A stretch of 64,000 nucleotides of DNA from Vigna angularis. Lineage: Eukaryota; Streptophyta; Magnoliopsida; Fabales; Fabaceae. Both the position numbers and the translations under genes were made by a program. Positions within the stretch are counted from its first letter, which is position 1; each line of letters starts with the position of its first letter. The stretch is taken from contig NC_068974.1 in NCBI RefSeq assembly GCF_016808095.1, positions 18,910,001-18,974,000 of the forward strand, read 5' to 3'. A model generated the notes under the pieces. That model was given only the letters and a program-made list of their open reading frames with translations. It made no database searches and was not told the DNA's origin. Shown in pieces: positions 46,411-55,639 of the stretch.

Positions 46411-47658
46411 TGATGGTCAAATTTGTAAGCACCAAAATATGATGTCACAAACTTGTTTCACAATCGGCAAGTATGACCGAATCGTTCAAGTAATAAACTT
46501 GGTAAGACCAAGTATCGTTCTTCCCAAAGGACTCACGGCCTAGTTTAGTTGTGTGGTTTCTTGATTAACTAAGACTTACAAACGAAATATTTGGATTAGA
46601 TTATGCAAAAGACGAAAATAAACATGTATGCATGAAATTTGATCAATGGCAAAGACAAAAGATAAACACTTTCAATGAAATATATGAATGAATATGTTGT
46701 TGGGGGTCAATTTCATCTCATCCACTCTCATACATTTTAGGAATTCAACATTCAAATCATCATTGTTAATGCCACTCTCTAAAGTACCATTCTAGATGGC
46801 TTCTCCCTAATCACGAGTTCATACAATTCCTAGCATTCCTAATGATTAGTTCATAAGTACAGGAGCTTAACGACAACCAATACAATATTGGGAGAAATTC
46901 CCCGGATCTAGACTTCCCCGTACGTGTCCGTATCGACAAAACCAATAATCATGCATTAGAATGAGTTAAACAATGCAAGCATTAAGCAAAGAGGAAAAAC
47001 CCTAACTAATGATGAAAGAAAGTAAGTCTTAGATTAAGATGCAAGCATAAATTCCATATATGAGAGCTTCAAGAGATTACATTGATTCCCCAACAAACAT
47101 ACAGAGTTTAGTTCACCATATTCATGGTGAACCTAGATGAATTACAATGAAAGTATGAAAGAATAAACCCAATAAAGGTGAAGAGGTAGCCTGAGCATCC
47201 AAGATCCTCCTTCAAAGGGGTGGAAGAGAAAGTGTTTGCCTCGTTTCTGCCAAAGATCCCTAACCCTAGGAAACCCTAAAGCTTAAATATCATTCGTAAA
47301 TTACAAAAAGTCAAGCCCAAGCCCATTAAAATGCCGCTCAGCGGTAAAAGACCGCTCAGCGGTGATTGCGCGTCTCGTTTTCTCCCCTCAGCGGCCATTT
47401 TGCCCCTCAGCGGACCTCCCGCAACCTCTTGAGTGCCGCTCAACGGTAAAATGCCGCTGAGCGGTGACTTCGACTTCTTCTTTTTCACTCTTTGATTCCT
47501 TTTCTGATTCCCTCTCTCTCATTCTTCACTTCTTTCACTAAATTCACCTTAAAACCTGCACAAAAACACTGAAATCAAGCATAAACCTGTCCAGCTCTCT
47601 TATTTCTGAAAATATGAATAAAAGTATGATTTCAAGCTAGTTTCTAAGTCTAAAGGTT
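46411..47658 (-). repeat. 5' LTR of element B, outer end deleted
   Basis: Homologous to 34816-36115 but ends at TCTAAAGGTT. The last ~55 bases, which contain the terminal hairpin and the LTR end, are missing. Sequence of A's Athila-type ORF follows directly. Confidence 0.9.
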
Positions 47659-48862
47659 CCTCCTCATCTTCATCATCATCAAATGCATCCTCCTCCTCAG
47701 CTTCATCTTCTTCCATATCTCTAGCTGAAGCTTCAGCTGCTCCAGCTCCTCCTCCATGTACTGGTTCTTCTGGCCAAGCTACTACATTGTGGAATTCATC
47801 CATAGTCCACCTGTGGGCTGGAGGTGTATCATACATCCCCACTATCATCTCAGCAGTGGCCACCTGCCCTCTGTGAATGGACTGCAACTGAGCACCTATA
47901 AGAGACATATACATGTCCCTCATCTGAAATGGTTCTGCTTCATGTGTCTCAGCAGATGTCTGGCTCTGTGCTGGCCCTCTCTCTCTACGAGCACGGCGTG
48001 GTGGAACTGGCTGAGCTACATCCTCACCTCCACAGTACTGTCTATAGTAGGCCTCATCAATAGCTTTTCTTGGCCTCTCAAATGGTGGAACAGAAGTATC
48101 CACCCCAGCTAGCTTGCAAAGGTGAGTAATCAAAGAAGGATGTCCTAGTGGTGCTTTGTTGTTTGAGGTGTTAGCACATACACTAATTTCATCAGCTATC
48201 ACCTGCCCAATATTAACATTCAAATTTCTGATAGCAGAGTAGATGAATAGTGCCCTGCTGAGAGTAATATCTGACACATGTGAACATGGCTGAATGTTGG
48301 AATGAGAAAATGCCATCCAATATTTTGCAAGAGGATTCAAATCTGTCCTCCTAATGTTAACCACTGAGCCAGATCTATTCCTTTGGAAGTGTCCTCCAGG
48401 TATACACAACACTCTCTCCACATCCTCAAAATCAGCACCTTCCTCCATGCAAAGAGCAAACTGACATTGCTCACCAGCCCACACAGTATCCAGGAAGTTG
48501 TTGATAGAATCAGGATCATACCTGATAGCATGGCCTCTGACATAGCCCAAATAATTCTCAGCTGGATAATCACCAATCTTCTTTGCATTGGTGTAAAATT
48601 CCTTCACCACAGCTATGTTGGCAGGTGCAGGATAAGTGGCTAGCTTTCCCCAATCATTCCCTAACACTTGCTCTCCAAATTGAGGAGCAAAGTTAGGTAT
48701 CATTCCAACCTTTCTCTCCATCAGAAGTCTACTGTCCTGAACCACCCTAAAGTGTTTCTCATGTTTCCTAGAGAGGAACCTGCCAGAATGGGGTTGCTCT
48801 GGTTCCTTTTCCTTTCTCTTGGTTGCCATGGTTTTCAATCTTTTTCCTGAAGAAGATGCCAT
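47659..48862 (-). pseudogene. Athila-type extra ORF of element A, C-terminus lost
   Basis: From ATG 48862 about 401 codons are open and uninterrupted, covering the same protein that is split in B (MASSSGKR start, central conserved region, basic segment and the beginning of the acidic tail). The deletion at 47658/47659 replaces the last ~12 residues with a read-through into B's LTR ending at 47600. A hydrophobic upstream extension to 48928 lacks an ATG start at its head and overlaps a possible 3' splice site. The family is found in Athila elements at the env position; no envelope features such as a transmembrane anchor are seen. Role unknown. Confidence 0.8.
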
Positions 48863-50068
48863 TCCTACATTCAAAACACAAACAAAACCACAGAACATGA
48901 TGTTAATCATTAGTAAAACACAGAACACAACTCCTTTCGAAGCTAAACCACCGTTGAGGGCCAGAATTTCCCCTCAGCGCCACCAGTGCCACATTCCAAC
49001 ACATAAAAACTCAGAAAAACCAAATCTGGCAGAGTGCCGCTCAGCGGCAGATTACCCCTCAGCGGTAACTCTGCAGATTTTTGAAAAACCTATTTTAAAG
49101 CTGTCCTAACTCCACCCAAATGCAATTTTCAGTTTTCCAGTTCATGATCATGCAGTTTAATCGGTTCAAACATGAAATATATCATCAAATCATGCATAAA
49201 AATCAAAACCCCTAAATATTCATGCTTTGACAATCACATTCAAATTCAAGAACCCTAGAATGAACAAAATGCATTTTACTTACTTGGGTGGAGATGCTAG
49301 ATGCAATGAGAAGGCTTCCAAGCTAGAATGCTCTCTTCCAACCCCAAACTTTGATGGCACACTAGTGAAAAAGTGAATGGAAGAGATTTTTTTCTTAAGA
49401 GGTAAGAGTGAAAAGATGTGGAAAACCTAAGAGAAGATGTGTGGAAGTGTTTGTGCAGAGAAAAGCCAGAAAGTATAAGACTTTGCGCAGCTTAGGGTTT
49501 AAAAATACCCTAATGGGCTCGGGTCCCGCTAAGGGGAACTAAAGCCTAATCTGCGAGAGTACCGCTCAGCGGTAAAATACCGCTCAGCGGCACTTTCGTG
49601 ATGTGCTCCTCTCCTTCTTTTCTTAACCTACGTGTCTTCCCTACATGCCCCTCATGGGTTCCCTGCAATTCAATGTTAAAAATGCTTATGCAAATCCTAA
49701 CTAAAATAAACAAACAAAAACAATCAATCAACTGGGTTGCCTCCCAGGTAGCGCTTGTTTAACGTCACGAGCCTGACCCAAAATCCACCAACACCCATCA
49801 GTAGGTGTTTCAAACTTACCAGCACCCATCAGTAGATGCAAAATTTTCTCACTAACACCCATCAGTAGGTGTTACAAACCTAGTATCCTTCAGTAGATAC
49901 TTAACCACCTAGCATCCTTCAGTAGATGCTGGATCCAACAAAATATTTACAAGATAATGTCCACAGGTTAAAAATTATAAAACTAAAATCAAAATCAAAA
50001 GTTTGTCAATCACTGGGTTGCCTCCCAGCAAGCGCTCTTTTAACGTCATTAGCTTGACCCAATAAAGT
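48863..50068 (-). other. Non-coding region of element A with conserved hairpins
   Basis: Corresponds to 44092-45202 in B. It contains palindromes near 49036 and 49560-49590, two copies of the CTGGG/CCCAG hairpin (49732-49747 and 50013-50028) and the hairpin row at 49790-49930. No ORF is convincing. Confidence 0.75.
49790..49930 (-). repeat. Row of five covarying hairpins (element A)
   Basis: Units at 49790-49809, 49821-49840, 49854-49873, 49882-49901 and 49911-49930. Four have perfect 6-bp stems identical in type to those of B. The second (AGCACC with GATGCA) is imperfect and is absent in B. Confidence 0.85.
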
Positions 50069-50788
50069 TCAAGTTCCATCTTCTTTATAGTTGATGTTAT
50101 CATTCCACCAACTTCTCAACTGCTTCCTTTGGACTGTCTTGGTTCTTCTAGAATATGGAGACTCTATCTCTATCATCTCCTTCTCTTTAAAGCCCTTCAC
50201 AACCCACAACTTGTTCTTGATTCTTACTGGTGTGCCAAGTTGGAGTCTTCTTTTCTTCCAGTCTCTAGGAATTTCTTCTCCTCTTCCAATCTCCTCTTCC
50301 TTGGGTACCTGAAACAACAAACAATGGTTACCTGAAACCTCAAGATCTTCATCTTTATGTCTAGTCATGGGTGCATCTCGAAATGCAGCTTTATAACTAG
50401 CCTCTTCCTCCTTTGCTTGCGTCTCATCTTTGAAGACATCCACCACCACTCTCTCCTCTCTGTCCTGGAGCACTACTATACCTTCATTTACATCTATGAT
50501 GGCCCTGGCCGTTTTCATAAACGGTCTTCCAAGTGTGATAGGTATCTTCTCGGTCTCCATCTTCATCACCACAAAGTCTGCTAAAAACTGAAGTTTGCCA
50601 ACACAAACTATAATGTCCTCTGCAATCCCACATGGCTCCTTTGAAGATCCATCAGCCATTACTAGATTAACCTTTACAGGTTTCACTTTAACATTGCCAA
50701 TTTGCTCCAGTAAAGAATAAGGTATCAAGTTAACACTTGAACCTAAATCAAGAGAGCTTTCTTTACCTTTTTCTTCCCTATAGTACAA
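50069..50788 (-). pseudogene. Protease remnant of element A with internal pol deletion
   Basis: The frame opens inside the protease at the active-site motif (DLGSS) and continues through the typical LGRPFMKTARAIIDV block. It then runs into about 100 residues (motif GTPVRIKNKLWVV) that I cannot assign, ending at 50069. RT, RNase H and integrase are gone. The frame is offset from gag by what looks like loss of one base right at the active site near 50757, so gag and protease are no longer fused. The deletion makes the element non-autonomous. Confidence 0.75.
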
Positions 50789-52503
50789 GGGATAGAAAAA
50801 CTACCTGGATCTGGTGCTTTAGGAGGGAATGACTCTTTCTTAACAGTTATACACTTGTTTTCCTCATCATCTCTACGTCTCTTCTTTGTAGAGGTTCCTT
50901 CATCTGATTTTGTGTAAACTGCAATTTTCTGTAGAATTTGTTCCCAAGGTGCTTCATTATCCACCATTCTGAATAATTCTGTGAAGTCCATTTGTTTCTC
51001 TTGATTTGTTGGAAAAGGAAAAGTGTTCTTTCTTTCTACTTCTCTTCTTTCTTCTGTTTCTCCTTCTTCTAACTCAGTTATCTCTTCATTAACACTCTTT
51101 ACCACTTTGCACTCTTCTCTGGGGTTAACCTCAGTATTAGCCCCAAAATTTCTATTTGGCCTTTCTTCCAATTGCTTGGTAATCTGACCCATTTGAATCT
51201 CCCAATTCTTTATAGCAGCTTCAGTGCTCTTTTGAGAAGATTCTGTTTTCTGTATGAATTGCTGAAGAGTTTCTTCCAACCTTGTTGATCTTTCATTAAG
51301 CATAGATAACTGTTGCCACAAGGTTGGTTGCTGTTGTTGCTTATTATATTGATTAGCTTGCCCAGTTTGTCCTTGGCCAATGTTTGGATGTGGTTTCCAC
51401 CCTTGATTATAATTCCCTTGACGGTATGGAAATTGATTAGCCATGAAATTAACATCCTCCACGGCTTCCACTGGAAAAGCACACTGACCATTGACATGAT
51501 CACCTCCACATAATTCGCACAACTGGGTTTGTACCTGTGCAGCAGATTTCAACTCTTTAGGTAATTGAGCCAAAGTTCTAGTCAGAGTCTCCAGCTGTTG
51601 AGTTAGAATTTTATTCTGGGCTAGCAAGGCATCATGTGTTTGTAATTGAAGAACTCCTTTTTGTTGCATAGAAGCTCCTCTCTCACTGTGCAGCTCATTA
51701 TCACTAGTAGCCATGTTTTCTATAATTTCAGTTGCTTCCTCTGGAGTCTTCCATTTAATATTGCCTCCTGCTGAGGCGTCCAACATCATCTTGGTTTGTG
51801 AACCAAGCCCTCCAAGGAAAGTTAAGACTACTTCTTGATCTTCAAAACCATGTGTGGGAGTTTTACGTAACAAGCTTTTATACCTGTCCCATGCATGCCC
51901 CAGTGATTCTTCCATGCCCTGCTTGAATGAAGAAATCTCTTGCTTGCCTTTAGTCACCTTATATTTTGGGAAGTACTTGTTTAAAAATTTTGTGACCACT
52001 GCTTCCCACTCTGTGAAACTTTCTTCTGGAAAAGAATTCAACCAAAGCTTAGCATTGCCTCCCAATGAGAAAGGAAACAAGCTAAGTTTGATAGCTTCGT
52101 CTGGCACCCCATTAATCTTGACTGTGTTGCAAATCTCATTAAAGGTAGTAAGGTGCTCATATGGGCTTTCATGAGATAACCCATTAAATTGATTACTCTT
52201 CACCAGTTGAATTAGTGCTGGTTTGACCTCCATATTGGCTGCATTGACTCTAGGTCTAGCTATGCTGTTAAAGTGCTGAGGTCCAGCAATATTAGTGTAA
52301 TCTGCAAGAGTTCTTCTAGCATTATTGTTCTCCATACTTCCTGTGCTATGAACAAAACCTTGTGGTGATGATTGTAAGAGAGTTTCTGGAGAAGGGAAAA
52401 GTTCTCTAGACGTTCTGATTCTTCTCCTCCTTCTACTTTCGTCTAGACCTTCAAGGAGAGGTTCTGTTGTTTTCTTACTCCTAGTTCGAATTGCCTCCTG
52501 CAT
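50743..52503 (-). CDS. Intact gag of Athila-like element A
   Basis: From ATG 52503 there are 586 residues. An Arg-rich N-terminus (DESRRRRRIR) is followed by the Athila gag core around residues 85-270, a coiled-coil-like Leu/Gln segment, a CCHC-type knuckle CELCGGDHVNGQC at 329-341, a Gln/Asn-rich stretch, an acidic segment and a basic KKRRRDDEE patch. It ends by frameshift inside the first residues of protease. It is the least damaged gag of this family in the window and is the guide for recognising the nonsense change in element 2. It could package the element RNA if expressed. Confidence 0.87.
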   Translation of the reverse strand: MQEAIRTRSKKTTEPLLEGLDESRRRRRIRTSRELFPSPETLLQSSPQGFVHSTGSMENNNARRTLADYTNIAGPQHFNSIARPRVNAANMEVKPALIQLVKSNQFNGLSHESPYEHLTTFNEICNTVKINGVPDEAIKLSLFPFSLGGNAKLWLNSFPEESFTEWEAVVTKFLNKYFPKYKVTKGKQEISSFKQGMEESLGHAWDRYKSLLRKTPTHGFEDQEVVLTFLGGLGSQTKMMLDASAGGNIKWKTPEEATEIIENMATSDNELHSERGASMQQKGVLQLQTHDALLAQNKILTQQLETLTRTLAQLPKELKSAAQVQTQLCELCGGDHVNGQCAFPVEAVEDVNFMANQFPYRQGNYNQGWKPHPNIGQGQTGQANQYNKQQQQPTLWQQLSMLNERSTRLEETLQQFIQKTESSQKSTEAAIKNWEIQMGQITKQLEERPNRNFGANTEVNPREECKVVKSVNEEITELEEGETEERREVERKNTFPFPTNQEKQMDFTELFRMVDNEAPWEQILQKIAVYTKSDEGTSTKKRRRDDEENKCITVKKESFPPKAPDPGSFSIPCTIGKKKVKKALLI

Positions 52504-52765
52504 ACACAAGAAAACAAAACCCTAGAAAATATTTGTTAGCACAAAGAGATATAGAAGATATATATTCAGAAGATAAAAGATTCAGAAGATAGAATAAAAT
52601 AAGATAGAATAAAAATAAAATCTAACCTAATCTAAAAGATAAAAATAGAATAAAATCTAATCAAATAAGATAAAATAAAATAAAAACAGAAAAATAAAAA
52701 CAGAAATTCAAAATTAAAGTCAAAGATAATCAATAATCACACAAATTAACCAGTTAAACCACGAA
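52504..52765 (-). other. Leader of element A, A-rich
   Basis: Between primer site and gag, with AATAAAAT-type runs at 52590-52700 like the leaders of B and element 2. No ORF. Confidence 0.7.
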
Positions 52766-52783
52766 TCCCCGGCAGCGGCGCCA
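52766..52783 (-). other. Primer binding site of element A, Asp-tRNA type
   Basis: The reverse complement reads TGGCGCCGCTGCCGGGGA, identical to element 2 and six bases from the LTR. Confidence 0.9.
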
Positions 52784-52789
52784 AAAACT

Positions 52790-54072
52790 TGATGGACAAA
52801 TTTATGAACACCAAAATATGATGTCACAAACTTGTTTTTCAATCGGCAAGTATGACCGAATCGTTCAAGTAATAAACTTGGTAAGACCAAGTATCGTTCT
52901 TCCCAAAGGACTCACGGCCTAGTTTAGTTATGTGACTTCTTGATTAGCTAAGACTTAAAGACGAAATATTTGGAGTTTAATATGCACGACAGAAAATAAA
53001 CATGTATGCATGAGTTTTTGATCAATGGCAAAAGCAAAAGACAAATACTTTCAATGAAATATATGAATGAATATGTTGTTGGGGGTCAATTTCATCTTAT
53101 CCACTCTCATATATTTTAGGAATTCAACATTCAAATCATCATTGTTAATGCCACTCTCTAAAGTACCTTTCTAGAAGGCTTCTCCCCAATCACGAGTTCA
53201 TACAATTCCTAGCATTCCTAATGATCAGTTCATAAGTGCAGGAGCTTAACGACAACCAATATCATATTGGGAGAAATTCCCCGGATCTAGACTTCCCCGT
53301 ACGTTCCCGTATCGACAAAACCAATAATCATGCATCGAATGAGTTAAACAATGCAAGCTTTAAGCAAAGAGGAAAAACCCTAACTAATGATGAAAGAAAG
53401 CATAAATCTTAGATTAAGATGCAAGCATAAATTCCATATATGAGAGCTTCAAGAGATTACATTGATTCCCCAACAAACATACAAGGTTTAGTTCACCATA
53501 TTCATGGTGAACCTAGATGAATTACAATGAAAGAATGAAAGAATAAACCCTAAAAAGGTGAAGAGGTAGCCTGAGCATCCAAGATCCTCCTTCAAAGGGG
53601 TGGAAGAGAAAGTGTTTGCCTCGTTTCTGCCAAAGATACAAACCCTAGGACGTCCTAAAGCTTATATACCATTCTAAAATTACAAAAAATCTAAGCCCAA
53701 GCCCATAAGTGTGCCGCTCAGCGGTGAGTGCGCGTCTCTTTTCTTCCCCTCAGCGGCCATTTTGCCCCTCAGCGGACCTCCCGTGACCTTCTGAGTGCCG
53801 CTCAGCGGTAAAGTGCCGCTGAGCGGTGCCTTCGGCTTCTCCTTTTGCACTCTTTGATTCCTTTTCTGATTCCATCTCTCTCATTCTTCACTTCTTTCAC
53901 TAAATTCACCTTAAAACCTGCACAAAAACACTGAAATCAAGCATAAACCTGTCCAGCTCTCTTATTTCTTAAAATATGGATAAAAGTATGATTTCAAGCT
54001 AGTTTCTAAGTCTAAAGGTTGCTTTTAGTATCAATTTTAAGCATGAAAATAACAGTTTTTCAACTGTTATCA
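52790..54072 (-). repeat. 5' LTR of element A (1283 bp)
   Basis: Plus-strand ends are TGATGGACA and GTTATCA. It has one palindrome unit fewer than the LTR at 32369 and numerous substitutions. The satellite follows at once at 54073. Confidence 0.93.
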
Positions 54073-55639
54073 GTGGAGGAAGTGGACGAAGCTCACAAGG
54101 TTGACGAAGTAGAGGAAGTGGACGAAGTGGAAGAAGGGGACGAAGTTGACGAAGTTGTTTAAGTGGACTATGTGGAAGAAGAAGTGAAAGAAGAAGTAGG
54201 AGAAGAAGTGGACGAAGTAGAGGAAGTTTAGGAAGTGGAGGAAGTGGAGGAACTTGACGAACTGGACGAAGTGGAGGAAGTGGAGGAAATGGACAAAGTT
54301 GACGAAGTTGACGAAGTGCACGAAGTGGACGAAGTGGACGAAATGGACGAAGTGGACGAAATGGACGAAGTGGAGGAAATGGACGAAGTGGACAAAGTGT
54401 ACGGAGTTGACGAAGTGGAAGAAATGGACGAAGTGGTGGAAGTGGAGGAAGTGGAGGAAGTGGAAGAAGAAGTGGACGAAATGGACGAAGTAGTTGAAGT
54501 GGATGAAATGGACGAAGTGGAGGGAGTGGAGGAAGTGGAGGAAGTAGAGGAAGTGGACGAAGAGGACAAAGTGGAAGAAATGCACAAAGTTGACGAAGTT
54601 GACGAAGTTGACGAAGTGGAAGAAGTGGAGGAAGTGGAGGAAGTGGAGGAAGTGGAGGAAGTGGAGGAAGTGGAGGAAGTGGAGGAAGTGGAGGAAGTGG
54701 AGGAAGTGGAGGAAGTGGAGGAAGTGGAGGAAGTGGAGAAAGTGGAGGAAGTGGAGGAAATGGACGAAGTTGACAAAGCTGACGAAGTTAACGAAGTGGA
54801 CGAAGTGGACGACCTGGACGATGTGGACGAAATGGACGATGTGGATGAAGTAGTTGAAGTGGACGAAGTGGATGAAGTGGACGAAACAGACGAAGTGGAG
54901 GAAGTCGACGAAGTGGTCGAAGTGGACGAAGTGGACGAAGAGGACGAAGAGGACAAAGTGAAGAAGTGCACGAAGTTGATGAAGTTGATGAAGTGGACGA
55001 AGTTGACGAAGTGGACTAAGTGGACGTAGTTGACTAAGTGGACATAGTTGACGAAGTGGAGGAAGTGGAGGAAGTAGAGGAAGTGGAGGAAGTGGAGGAA
55101 GTGGAGGAAATAGACGAAGTTGACAAAGCTGACGAAGTTGACAAAGCTGACAAAGTTGACGACGTGGACGAAGTGGACGAACTGGACGAAGTGGACGAAA
55201 TGGACGAAATGGACGAAGAAGTTGAAGTGCACGAAATGGATGAAGTGGACGAAGAGGACAAAGTGGAAGAAGTGCACGAAGTTGATGAAGTTGACGAAGT
55301 GGACGAAGTTGACGAAGTTGACTAAGTGGACGAGGTGGACGAAGTGGAAGAAGTGGAGGAAGTGGACGAAGTGGAAGAAGGGGATGAAGTTGACGAAATT
55401 GATTAAGTGGACTAAGTGGAAGAAGAAGTGGAAGAAGAAGTGGAAGAAGAAGTATAAGAAGAAGTGGAAGAAGTGGAGGAAGCGGAGGAAGTTGAGGAAG
55501 TGGAGGAAGTGGAGGACCTTGACAAAGTGGAAGATGTGGAGGAAGTGGACGATGTGGAGGAAGTGAAGGAAATGGACAAAGTCGACGAAGTGCACGAATG
55601 GACGAAATGGACGAAGTGGACGAAGTGGACGAAATGGAC
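54073..55639. repeat. GAAGTGGAC minisatellite, block 3 (1.6 kb)
   Basis: Collinear with 29063-30640 of block 2, with small changes. A run of thirteen GTGGAGGAA units at about 54617-54735 has eight units in block 2 and seven in block 1. Confidence 0.95.

Larger units (their letters stand above)
34816..47658 (-). mobile_element. Element B: short Athila-like non-autonomous element, nested in A
   Basis: On the minus strand: 5' LTR 46411-47658 (its outer ~55 bases are deleted), primer site, truncated gag-like ORF, hairpin region, Athila-type ORF, 3' non-coding end and 3' LTR 34816-36115. Element C interrupts the Athila-type ORF. The LTRs differ at only about five or six sites in 1248 bases by my count, so B is recent. 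The left flank of the insertion is CCATC. The right target duplication was lost with the deletion at 47658/47659. All pol enzymes are missing, so mobilisation would need trans-acting help. Confidence 0.88.
32369..54072 (-). mobile_element. Element A: Athila-like non-autonomous element split by element B
   Basis: Reading on the minus strand: 5' LTR 52790-54072, primer site, gag, protease remnant, non-coding region with hairpins, Athila-type ORF (to 47659), then element B (34816-47658), then A's own 3' non-coding end (33673-34815) and 3' LTR (32369-33672). RT, RNase H and integrase are absent. Outer flanks do not match: TGGAC on the left, GTGGA on the right. The two LTRs differ at many sites, including loss of one palindrome unit. 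A is therefore either old or a recombinant of two insertions. That both halves belong to one element is an inference from order and orientation. Confidence 0.75.

Noticed and set aside
48337..48588. Overlapping ORFs on both strands of the Athila-type ORF (also 38093-38344, 37512-37868, 47756-48112)
   Set aside because: Shadows of the Athila-type ORF in other frames; they recur only because the ORF is present in two copies.
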